Assembly: GCA_015485945.1 (NCBI GenBank) | Contig: WFSM01000045.1 | Span: 1 to 18,503, forward strand | Length of the DNA: 18,503 bases | Source of the DNA: Candidatus Bipolaricaulota bacterium | GTDB lineage: Bacteria; Bipolaricaulota; Bipolaricaulia; UBA7950; UBA9294 | Reading direction: 5' to 3' | In this document: piece by piece, positions 7,775 to 14,358 of the stretch | Position numbering within the stretch: the stretch's first letter is position 1 | Layout: each line of letters starts with the position of its first letter | Position numbers and translations under genes: made by a program | The notes under the pieces: model-generated | Databases searched by the model: none | The model's input: the letters and a program-made list of their open reading frames with translations, nothing else | Told to the model about the DNA's origin: nothing

Positions 7775-7802
7775 CCGCGGTTGCATCGGCAGTGAACCGC
7801 GG
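7775..7802. repeat. perfect 8-bp inverted repeat over the coaE promoter, candidate operator
   Basis: CCGCGGTT (7775-7782) and AACCGCGG (7795-7802) are exact reverse complements with 12 bases between them, so arm centres are 20 bp apart, about two helical turns. The repeat covers part of the -35 and most of the spacer of the coaE promoter. A second, interleaved pair is CTGCCG (7772-7777) with CGGCAG (7787-7792). Confidence 0.55.
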
Positions 7803-7809
7803 GTATGGT
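7781..7809 (+). promoter_or_regulatory. coaE promoter, leaderless arrangement
   Basis: TTGCAT (7781-7786), a 17-base spacer and TATGGT (7804-7809) form a moderate sigma-70-like promoter. The ATG begins 7 bases after the last base of the -10, which is the expected transcription start, so the transcript would have no leader. Confidence 0.5.
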
Positions 7810-7815
7810 GGGAAT

Positions 7816-8415
7816 ATGTTAGTGATTGGATTGGGCGGGCCGCCGGGTGCGGGTAAGAGCGCGGTGGCGGAGTTTCTCGCCCGCACACCTGGAGTGAAGC
7901 GAATTGACCTCGACCGGGTGGCGTGGGGACTGTATCGCCCCGGAAGTGCGCTTTACGACGAACTTGTCGCCCGATTCGGGGGGAAAATTATCGGGTCCGA
8001 CGGCGGGATTGATCGGAAGAAGCTGGGACGAATCGTGTTTTCCGATCCTCATGCCCGTGCTGACCTTGACGCAATCGTTCATCCGGCGGTGGGGCGCGCG
8101 CTGCAGGGAATTATCGCGGCTGGGCGCGCCCGCGGAACGCGTATCCTGCTCGTAGAGGGGGCGCTACTCGGGGTCTCGCCGCACGTCGATTATTCTTTGT
8201 TCGATGCGGTCATTTGGCTGACTGCGTCGCGGGAAGTACGCCGGGAGCGTCTTGCCCGCGTCGGGAGAGAAAATCACGTCGATCGCGTTCCCGACCGCCC
8301 TGCCGGCATGGCGACCGTGGTGGATGCCGCGGGAACGATTGCGGACACGGCGGAACGGGTGAGAAGACTAATCGCCCGGCTCGGCAAGGACGTTGTGGAC
8401 GCGGAGAAGCAGTAA
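7816..8415 (+). CDS. coaE: dephospho-CoA kinase
   Basis: A 199-residue cytoplasmic enzyme that phosphorylates dephospho-CoA, the last step of CoA synthesis. The P-loop is G-G-P-P-G-A-G-K-S (7-15). Further family marks are the acidic I-D-L-D-R-V-A-W-x-L-Y segment, F-G-G-K-I-I...D-G-G-I-D-R-K-K-L, V-F-S-D and the I-V-H-P-A-V motif, in the normal order. The C-terminal ending is a variant form of the usual LID/Q and aD.vi.N region (V-V-D-A-A-G-T-I). ATG 7816 is chosen because the P-loop then starts seven residues in, as usual; an in-frame GTG at 7792 would add residues across the -10 box. The 3' end runs 48 bases into the convergent peptidase gene. Confidence 0.9.
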   Translation: MLVIGLGGPPGAGKSAVAEFLARTPGVKRIDLDRVAWGLYRPGSALYDELVARFGGKIIGSDGGIDRKKLGRIVFSDPHARADLDAIVHPAVGRALQGIIAAGRARGTRILLVEGALLGVSPHVDYSLFDAVIWLTASREVRRERLARVGRENHVDRVPDRPAGMATVVDAAGTIADTAERVRRLIARLGKDVVDAEKQ

Positions 8416-9456
8416 TACCTTGTCGTTGGGGATCGCGGTTCTGAGGTGACCGCTCCGCCCGGTCATTGTTTCAGCGGCGAACAGCGCTGAGATGATCGCT
8501 TCCTCCGTTGCTTCCACCACCGCTTGAAATGCAGGATCGAACGCGCCGCGGGCGTCGTTTATCCGCGTTTCTCTGAGCAAGACAGCGTTCTTGGCGTATG
8601 GAACACGATTGGCGGTGGAGAACGCGAGTACGAAATCACCACTTCCGGAATGGCCGTACGACCCGGTGCGAGCAAGGCCGATCCCGGCACGCACTGCAAG
8701 GCGGCGTAACTGACGTGGTGACAGCGGAAGATCAGTTCCGACAACGATAATGATCGACCCGTTGCCGCCCGTCGGATCGACGGGTAACGGCGGGAGTTCC
8801 CGCCCCACCGGAATTCCGGCAATTGTAAGCTCCTCATGACGCCCGAAATTAGGCAGGGCAAGCACGCCGACAGTGTAGGTGCGATTAGCGATGGTGACCA
8901 ATCGAGATGCGCTTCCGATGCCGCTTTTGTACCCAAATGCCACCATTCCGGTTCCGGCACCGACGCCGCCTTCGGCGACCGGTTCAGCGGACGCCGAATC
9001 CAACGCCGCGAATACGTGTTCACGGGTGATCGCTCGCGCCTGAATATCGTTAAGGTATGAATCGTTGCATTCTCCCACCACTGGGTTGACGGATAAGATC
9101 GGTGTCTCAGGCTGGGAATAGTGGTTGATCACCCATTCGATCAGGGCGTCACTTGCCCGCCCCACGCACATAGTATTGGTGAGCAGAATTGGGGTTTCGA
9201 GCGTGCCAAGCTCATTCAGCTGCGGGATTCCGATCGATTTTCCGAATCCGTTGATCACGTGTGCCGCCACCGGCAGCTTCATGGTAAATAAGTTGTCCGC
9301 AGCGGGGATAATCGCCGTCACGCCGGTACGGATGTCATCCCCAGCGATCACAGTTGCGTGCCCCACTTTCACTCCCGGCACATCGACGATGGTAGCGGTG
9401 GACCCCGGCGGCATGGTTCCGATTTTGATTCCATATTTGCGCTTCAAATTTGCCAT
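8368..9456 (-). CDS. DmpA-type (S58) L-aminopeptidase/D-esterase
   Basis: A 362-residue N-terminal-nucleophile hydrolase of peptidase family S58. These proteins cut themselves before a serine to give two chains; here the site is G-N-G-S, cleavage expected between G233 and S234, followed by the family ending I-I-I-V-V-G-T-D-L-P-L. The N-terminal part shows V-D-V-P-G-V-K-V-G-H-A-T, the G-V-T-A-I-I-P segment and P-V-V-G-E-C-N-D (125-132), all characteristic. There is no signal peptide, so it is likely cytoplasmic and removes N-terminal residues from small peptides or amides. Start supported by GGAGGT at 9466-9461. It is downstream of mtfA with a 12-base gap, so the two form an operon of peptidases. 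Confidence 0.92.
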   Translation of the reverse strand: MANLKRKYGIKIGTMPPGSTATIVDVPGVKVGHATVIAGDDIRTGVTAIIPAADNLFTMKLPVAAHVINGFGKSIGIPQLNELGTLETPILLTNTMCVGRASDALIEWVINHYSQPETPILSVNPVVGECNDSYLNDIQARAITREHVFAALDSASAEPVAEGGVGAGTGMVAFGYKSGIGSASRLVTIANRTYTVGVLALPNFGRHEELTIAGIPVGRELPPLPVDPTGGNGSIIIVVGTDLPLSPRQLRRLAVRAGIGLARTGSYGHSGSGDFVLAFSTANRVPYAKNAVLLRETRINDARGAFDPAFQAVVEATEEAIISALFAAETMTGRSGHLRTAIPNDKVLLLLRVHNVLAEPGD

Positions 9457-9468
9457 TTTGACCTCCGG

Positions 9469-10254
9469 TTACAACGTGATAACCCACCGCGGTAGCCGCA
9501 CGAATCGGGCTGGATCCTGGCGGAAGTAATCGGCAAGCGTCTCGTACACGCGGGGATGAGCATCAATGAGCGTCCCCGGATCGGTAAAAAAGAGCTCCGT
9601 CACTACAGCGAAAAACTCGGCTGGATTTGTCGCTCCGTATGGATCGATGACCGTTGGCTGACCTGCGTCCACTGCCGCGCGTAGGTGCGCGTACTCCTCT
9701 TCCATCACCCGCACCCAGGGCGGATAGCGATCGGCGGTAAGAAGGGGAACCCCGTCCATCTCACCGTTTTCCGCATCGAGCTGATGCGTGAATTCATGGA
9801 TGACCACATTATGTCCCGGCCGCTGGCCAGTGGCTCCGACCGCCACTTCGTCCCACGCTAGCACGACTGCTCCGCGCGACCATGACTCCCCGGCCCGCAC
9901 CTGCGGCCCCTCGGTGACGATACCGGTCTGATCCCGTTGCATGTTGGGAGCAATGTACTGGGACGGGTAGACGATAATCGACACGAGGCGCGGGTAATAA
10001 TCAGTGTGCCGGTGCAACAGTAACAGCGCCGCCTGTGCCGCAATGGTTACCTTCATATCCTGATTAAGTGAAAGACCACCCGCTCCTTCAAAGTGTTTTT
10101 CGTGAACGAGAACCTTTGTGGTGCCTTCCAATTCCTCGCGGTCGGCGGACGTGAGATGGGTGAGTACGGGTATTTCGTCGATGACCCGCTTCCATTCCCG
10201 GGGCAGTGGACGTGCCTTGATCCGCCGCCGCCGGTACTCGCTGATAATCCCCAT
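9469..10254 (-). CDS. mtfA: MtfA-family zinc peptidase (M90)
   Basis: A 261-residue zinc-dependent peptidase resembling E. coli MtfA, which binds the repressor Mlc in that organism. The metal site is H-E-F-T-H at 153-157, with the further Glu supplied by N-P-A-E-F-F-A-V-V-T-E (210-220). The family's N-terminal region (R-E-W...I-P-x-L...D-R-E-E-L-E) and the T-G-x-V-T-E-G/S-W-S-R-G-A-V-V-L-A-W middle are present. ATG at 10254 is preferred over GTG at 10260 because the latter lies within the SD GGAGGTG (10264-10258). It is first in an operon with the DmpA-type peptidase. Whether it controls a sugar regulator here is not shown; no Mlc homologue is in the window. Confidence 0.9.
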   Translation of the reverse strand: MGIISEYRRRRIKARPLPREWKRVIDEIPVLTHLTSADREELEGTTKVLVHEKHFEGAGGLSLNQDMKVTIAAQAALLLLHRHTDYYPRLVSIIVYPSQYIAPNMQRDQTGIVTEGPQVRAGESWSRGAVVLAWDEVAVGATGQRPGHNVVIHEFTHQLDAENGEMDGVPLLTADRYPPWVRVMEEEYAHLRAAVDAGQPTVIDPYGATNPAEFFAVVTELFFTDPGTLIDAHPRVYETLADYFRQDPARFVRLPRWVITL

Positions 10255-10414
10255 TCCCACCTCCGGTGTTCACTGAATCGCGCTTGTGACATTCTAATTG
10301 CCCGGTACGATCGGCGCCAGGCGAAGATGATGATCCCGTCTATTACGACAGTGCTTGCCTTTGCGCCTGGTTTGTGCTATAGTGTTTTTATCACGGGATT
10401 TAAGGAGGTGGACG
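10255..10414. promoter_or_regulatory. divergent promoter region between mtfA and the 29-aa peptide gene
   Basis: On the minus strand TAGAAT (10296-10291) is a 5/6 match to a -10 box about 37 bases before the mtfA ATG; no convincing -35 was seen. On the plus strand the peptide promoter (10355-10383) lies to the right. CCAGGCG (10317-10323) is repeated inverted as CGCCTGG (10364-10370), the second arm sitting in the spacer of the plus promoter. Confidence 0.45.
10355..10383 (+). promoter_or_regulatory. strong extended -10 promoter of the peptide-maf-panB operon
   Basis: TTGCCT (10355-10360), 17-base spacer, TATAGT (10378-10383) preceded by TGC, giving the extended -10 TGnTATAGT. The predicted start near 10390 leaves a leader of about 25 bases containing the SD of the peptide gene. 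It is the best promoter in the window. Confidence 0.75.
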
Positions 10415-10504
10415 ATGCCTATAGGAGCATTGTTACTGTCGTTCTTCTTTGCGTTTTGGGTATTTGCGTTTGCCGGATGGTGGTGCGGCGGTCCGTGCCA
10501 TTAG
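10415..10504 (+). CDS. 29-residue single-span membrane peptide
   Basis: ATG at 10415 follows a perfect SD, AAGGAGGTG at 10402-10410, with 6 bases between GGAGG and ATG. The peptide starts MPIGALLLS, continues with F-F-F-A-F-W-V-F-A-F-A-G as one hydrophobic span (about residues 5-21) and ends W-W-C-G-G-P-C-H before a TAG stop. The short tail has two cysteines and a histidine (CxxxCH). It has its own strong promoter and is the first gene of the operon that continues with the duplicated secreted protein, 32 bases further on. Signals for expression are excellent; homologues and function are unknown to me. It could be a small membrane protein or, less likely, a leader peptide for the downstream genes. 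Confidence 0.72.
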   Translation: MPIGALLLSFFFAFWVFAFAGWWCGGPCH

Positions 10505-10536
10505 GCCGTAACCGGTAGCGCAACCAGAGCGAACTG

Positions 10537-11634
10537 ATGAAGAGACTGTACGCAGGAGGGCGAGGATTACTCGCCTTCCTACTTATTTTGCTGTTGTTGG
10601 GGACGGCGGGATTTGCCGCCACCACCGCACAGATTGCCGAGAAAACCGGGTTGGCGCCTGATCTGTTTGTACAGCTTACTGCGCCGGTTCACGGGCATGA
10701 TCTCGGAATCTTTATCGTTTTTATCACCGACCGCACGTTTAGCTCTCGCATTTCTCCGAAACTACGCGGGGAGCTGGCCCCGTATGTCGGGCGTAACGCG
10801 TTGTATGTTAACCCGTCAGTTAAGCAAGTTGTAAGTTCGTTTGATTTCTCGCCGGAGCGGTTCACGATCACCCAGAACGGTAAGACATTCACGCCAAGTC
10901 AGAAGGATTGGGTCGCGATTACGCCCGGATTTCTCGCTGGCAAATTTGTCGTGAATCCAGGGGGAGAGACATACGGCTCGGGAAGCGAGGGAATTCTCGT
11001 GCTCGGGGATCGCATTGACGTTGCCAAACCGTTTACTGTTAGTTATCAAGGGGTTTCGGCGACATTTACCATTAAATCACTCGGGACGACGGCTCCAACT
11101 GCCGTTGCCACCACTCCAACACCGCCGCAGACTCCGGCCGTTACCCCACCGTCGCAGGTTACCAACCTTGTCACTGCCCTTGCTCACGGCGATTTTTCCG
11201 CACCCGCGGTTGCGAAGCTAATTGGAGTTGATCCAACACTCGTGCGCACACTCGTTGTTAAATCGCGCGGTGAGGAGCTACGCCTCCTGTTTGTGCGGCT
11301 GGAAGCAAGCGTGCGCGCCAGCGCATTGAGCACGGACTTGATCAAAAGCATCGATCCCCTGATCGGAAGCGGCGCTGTGATGGTGTGGGCGTTATCACCC
11401 ACCGGTGCGGACTTCTCCCCATGGCGGTTTTATATTCAACAGCACGGGACTAACTACGTCTTCTTTAGCTCATCTTCGTTCGCCGAGTTGACGCCGGGCT
11501 TTTTGAAGGCACGGCGGATTCCGGTTGACGGTATTGTCGCAGGAGTGATTAAGTTGCCAAAGGCAGTCGATCGCGGAGCGCCGTTTGCCGTGTTCTACGG
11601 GTCGGCCAAGGTTGAGTTTAATCCCACACCGTGA
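10537..11634 (+). CDS. secreted protein with two copies of an unknown domain
   Basis: A 365-residue exported protein of unknown function. Signal peptide: K-R-L-Y then a long Leu-rich core, cleavage near G-F-A at 25-27. Two diverged copies of one domain follow, about 34-181 and 213-361, joined by a Thr/Pro-rich linker (184-206). Matching points: F-S-P-E-R-F-T-I-T-Q-N-G (104-115) with F-S-P-W-R-F-Y-I-Q-Q-H-G (293-304); I-T-P-G-F-L-A (128-134) with L-T-P-G-F-L-K (318-324); P-F-T-V-S-Y (165-170) with P-F-A-V-F-Y (349-354). The pattern suggests a beta-rich fold. There is no clear SD, so translation may be coupled to the peptide 32 bases upstream. Its stop overlaps the maf start (GTGA), placing it firmly in the maf-panB operon. 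Confidence 0.82.
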   Translation: MKRLYAGGRGLLAFLLILLLLGTAGFAATTAQIAEKTGLAPDLFVQLTAPVHGHDLGIFIVFITDRTFSSRISPKLRGELAPYVGRNALYVNPSVKQVVSSFDFSPERFTITQNGKTFTPSQKDWVAITPGFLAGKFVVNPGGETYGSGSEGILVLGDRIDVAKPFTVSYQGVSATFTIKSLGTTAPTAVATTPTPPQTPAVTPPSQVTNLVTALAHGDFSAPAVAKLIGVDPTLVRTLVVKSRGEELRLLFVRLEASVRASALSTDLIKSIDPLIGSGAVMVWALSPTGADFSPWRFYIQQHGTNYVFFSSSSFAELTPGFLKARRIPVDGIVAGVIKLPKAVDRGAPFAVFYGSAKVEFNPTP

Positions 11635-12233
11635 GACTGATCCTTGCGTCCGCATCCCCACGGCGGGTCGAGCTGCTATCCCGTATTACCACTGATTTTA
11701 TTGCGGTCCCAAGCGATATCGATGAGGTTGCGTCCAGTGCTCCAGAAAGACAGGTGGTGCAGCTGGCACGAGACAAGGCGGGGGCGGTCGCACGGCGGCA
11801 TCATGGCGTGATCATCGGTGCGGACACGATCGTTGTTATTGACAACGAAATTCTGGGCAAGCCACGGTCACGCACTAATGCCCGTGAGATGCTCACACAG
11901 CTGAGCGGACGCACTCATCGTGTCCTTACTGGGGTGTACATTGTCTCTACCTACACCGGAGAGGAACGGGCCAATTGGGTGGAGACCGCGGTTACGTTCC
12001 GAAAACTGGCGGCCGACGAAATTGAGTGGTATCTTGAAACCGAAGAATACATGGATAAAGCCGGTGCGTACGCGATTCAGGAACAGGGGGCGCTTTTTGT
12101 TGAAGGGATCTGCGGGGACTACTTTAACGTGATGGGCCTTCCGCTCACGCAGCTTTATCTCATGTTGCGGGATCTCGGATACCGGCTGTCACAGTCACCC
12201 CGCAGCGATAAAAAATTTATAACAGGAGGGTAA
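11631..12233 (+). CDS. maf: Maf-family nucleoside triphosphate pyrophosphatase
   Basis: A 200-residue cytoplasmic pyrophosphatase that hydrolyses non-canonical or excess nucleoside triphosphates to monophosphates. Signature motifs are all present: L-A-S-A-S-P-R-R-V-E-L-L (5-16), G-A-D-T-I-V-V (63-69), L-G-K-P-R-S (75-80), L-S-G-R-T-H-R-V-L-T-G-V (90-101), and near the C-terminus D-K-A-G-A-Y-A-I-Q-E-Q-G...G-D-Y-F-N-V-M-G-L-P. The Ala-Gly-Ala-Tyr-Ala-Ile-Gln form and length suggest the dTTP/UTP type, but this is uncertain. The GTG start overlaps the previous stop by 4 bases. Only one base separates its stop from the panB ATG. Confidence 0.94.
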   Translation: MRLILASASPRRVELLSRITTDFIAVPSDIDEVASSAPERQVVQLARDKAGAVARRHHGVIIGADTIVVIDNEILGKPRSRTNAREMLTQLSGRTHRVLTGVYIVSTYTGEERANWVETAVTFRKLAADEIEWYLETEEYMDKAGAYAIQEQGALFVEGICGDYFNVMGLPLTQLYLMLRDLGYRLSQSPRSDKKFITGG

Positions 12234-12234
12234 C

Positions 12235-13095
12235 ATGGCACAAGGGAAGAAACTTTCAATCCTCGACCTGCAGAAAATGAAGCGGAATGGCGAAAAAGTC
12301 GCGTGGATCACCGCTTACGACTATCCTACCGCCCAGTTTGCGGAGGCGGCAGGGATGGACATGCTTCTGGTCGGTGATTCGCTCGGAATGTGTGTGTACG
12401 GATACGAAGGAACGGTCCCGGTGACGATGGATCAGTGTATCGTCCATTGCCAAGCAGTGCGGCGTGGGGCACCGAACACATTTGTGCTTGGCGACATGCC
12501 GTTCATGAGCTACCAGACAAGCGATGTCGATGCAGTACGGAACGCGGGTCGGTTCATCAAGGAAGCGGGGATGGACGGGGTGAAGCTTGAGGGGGGAATT
12601 CGTGTGATCTCGCGGATTAAAGCGATCCTCGACGCCGGCGTTGTGGTATGCGGCCACATCGGGCTCACCCCGCAGAGCTCGGGTCAGCTCGGTGGCCACA
12701 AGGCGCAGGGGCGCACGGTGGCATCGGCCAAGTTGTTAATCGAAGATGCGCTGGCGATCGAAGAAGCCGGAGCGCAGATGCTCCTGCTGGAAGCGGTTCC
12801 GCCCGAGGTCGCCGGATTCATCGCGCATAAACTCACGATCCCGGTTCTGAGCATCGGCGCCGGCCCGTACTGCGACGGTCAACTTCTCATTGTCTCTGAT
12901 CTGATCGGGCAATTCCAGGCATTTACCCCCAAGTTTGTGAAGAAGTACGCCAATGTCGCCCAGGTGGTGACCGACGCCCTGACGGCGTACATCAAGGATG
13001 TGAAGACAGGCGACTTCCCGGCCGATGAGCACTGTTACCACATGCTCAAGGGCGAGAAAGAAAAGTTCGAGGAGCTGATAAAGGACTATGACTGA
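12235..13095 (+). CDS. panB: 3-methyl-2-oxobutanoate hydroxymethyltransferase (PanB)
   Basis: A 286-residue TIM-barrel enzyme that adds a hydroxymethyl group from 5,10-methylene-tetrahydrofolate to 2-oxoisovalerate, giving ketopantoate for pantothenate and CoA synthesis. Metal and substrate residues are in place: D48 (V-G-D-S-L-G-M), D87 (G-D-M-P-F-M-S-Y), K117 and E119 (V-K-L-E-G-G), H141 (H-I-G-L-T-P-Q), and the base E186 (L-L-E-A-V-P). Length is near the family's 264-280. The SD AGGAGGG (12224-12230) lies inside the end of maf. The last 8 bases overlap the start of the next gene. No panC, panD or panE is in the window. Confidence 0.96.
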   Translation: MAQGKKLSILDLQKMKRNGEKVAWITAYDYPTAQFAEAAGMDMLLVGDSLGMCVYGYEGTVPVTMDQCIVHCQAVRRGAPNTFVLGDMPFMSYQTSDVDAVRNAGRFIKEAGMDGVKLEGGIRVISRIKAILDAGVVVCGHIGLTPQSSGQLGGHKAQGRTVASAKLLIEDALAIEEAGAQMLLLEAVPPEVAGFIAHKLTIPVLSIGAGPYCDGQLLIVSDLIGQFQAFTPKFVKKYANVAQVVTDALTAYIKDVKTGDFPADEHCYHMLKGEKEKFEELIKDYD

Positions 13096-14353
13096 CCTAC
13101 GCAAGCTGCTCCAAATTCCAATTGAGAACTTGGATCAGATAAACGAGACGATTCTCGACCCCAATAACGAGATCGTGAACGAATTCCTGGCAGTGGTTGA
13201 TCGCTATGGAACTCCGGACGAGATCAACCGCAAGGCGGCGCAGGCGCGCGCGCTTCCCAACCTCCTTCACCAGTTGCAACAGATTGAATCGCCGTATCTC
13301 AGCGATCTTGAATGGTTGACGCGCATGCGGGACGAGGGGGCGTTCGTCACGATTGCCGATTTCCGGCGCCAGGTTCTCGGCGACCGGGCGGCGACAATGG
13401 CGTTTAAGGATGACTACGCGGTGACGCTCGAGATCAGCGCACTGCAGTTTTTCCCGTGGTTGATCACCGAAGCACGCCAAGCGATCGAAAACAAGGAGCT
13501 GATGCCCGGTCGCTATATCCGTGTGCGCAGTATGAAGGAGCAGGTCGCCGATAACGGTGACACTCTTGCTGTTGCCGCGGCGATGCAAATCATCGGGGCA
13601 AGTTACGTCGAAACCTTAGATACCAAAGGAACGGACGGCTCGAATATCCACCTTGGTGGTCCCGACACCATCACCGGTTACTTTGGTGGGGTGGGGGAAC
13701 CGAATGAGCACGCCCTGCAGTGGGTGGATGAGTTCCTTCACTACTACACGACGTACGGGATAAAACAGGTCCTGAACATCAACCCCGGTACCGTGCTGCT
13801 CGGCTATTTCCTTCATAAACTCGGCATCGACGTTGAGTTCAAGATCTCGGTGTATATGGGAAACGATAATCCGTATGCTGCTCTGTGGACGTTGATCGGG
13901 GCGAAGCTGTTCGCGCGGCCCGACGGGACGACGTCTCTGATCGGATTCAACTGGTCGAACTCGGTGAACAACCGGACAATCGAGAAGACGGCTCCGATTC
14001 GCGTGGCGCTTGGGTTCGAGGACGTCATCCGCTTTGAGCACCACATCACCGAGACGTACAAATCGATTGTCATCCAGCCGTACGACCGCACTACGGAGCT
14101 CGTTCAGCTCGCCGATCACGTCAAGAACATCTCCGCTAAGCACGAGGGAGCGGGTCCGGACATCGATGCCGCCCGGGAACACCCGTCGGACATCCTTGAG
14201 TACTTCCTGCCAAAGGAGGAAATCGAAGCACGCGGGCTGATGCCGTATCTCGAGCTTAACTACCTCGACAAGCACGCGGCAGTGAATCGAACCGCGGCCG
14301 CGCTTACCGAGAACGGATTGTCATTCATCGCGGCGCGAAACCTGCACCACTGA
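13088..14353 (+). CDS. conserved protein of unknown function, co-translated with PanB
   Basis: A 421-residue soluble protein I do not recognise. It has no signal peptide or membrane span. The ATG lies within panB (8-base overlap, ATGACTGA), with GAGGAG and AAAGG upstream as SD, so its output is tied to PanB. The densest motif-like stretches are R-S-M-K-E-Q...D-N-G-D-T (147-159), E-T-L-D-T-K-G-T-D-G-S-N (175-186) continuing to I-H-L-G-G-P-D-T-I-T-G-Y-F-G-G (187-201), N-I-N-P-G-T-V (230-236), M-G-N-D-N-P-Y (257-263) and N-W-S-N-S-V-N-N-R-T (288-297), then F-E-H-H-I-T-E-T (316-323). Polar, Gly- and His-rich loops like these suggest an enzyme. Alternating helix/strand texture would fit an alpha/beta barrel, but this is inference. 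There is no Rossmann GxGxxG, so a ketopantoate reductase is not indicated. Confidence 0.85.
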   Translation: MTDLRKLLQIPIENLDQINETILDPNNEIVNEFLAVVDRYGTPDEINRKAAQARALPNLLHQLQQIESPYLSDLEWLTRMRDEGAFVTIADFRRQVLGDRAATMAFKDDYAVTLEISALQFFPWLITEARQAIENKELMPGRYIRVRSMKEQVADNGDTLAVAAAMQIIGASYVETLDTKGTDGSNIHLGGPDTITGYFGGVGEPNEHALQWVDEFLHYYTTYGIKQVLNINPGTVLLGYFLHKLGIDVEFKISVYMGNDNPYAALWTLIGAKLFARPDGTTSLIGFNWSNSVNNRTIEKTAPIRVALGFEDVIRFEHHITETYKSIVIQPYDRTTELVQLADHVKNISAKHEGAGPDIDAAREHPSDILEYFLPKEEIEARGLMPYLELNYLDKHAAVNRTAAALTENGLSFIAARNLHH

Positions 14354-14358
14354 ACTTT

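Noticed and set aside
7792..7815. Upstream GTG start for coaE
   Set aside because: Would translate through the -10 box and add residues not expected before the P-loop.
7695..7886. N-terminal extension of the DUF4384 protein
   Set aside because: It crosses the intergenic promoter region and the start of coaE; the signal peptide begins at the SD-supported ATG 7694.
13616..14275. 219-codon minus-strand frame inside the PanB-linked gene
   Set aside because: Arg/Val/Asp-rich shadow composition; the plus frame is operon-coupled and reads as protein.
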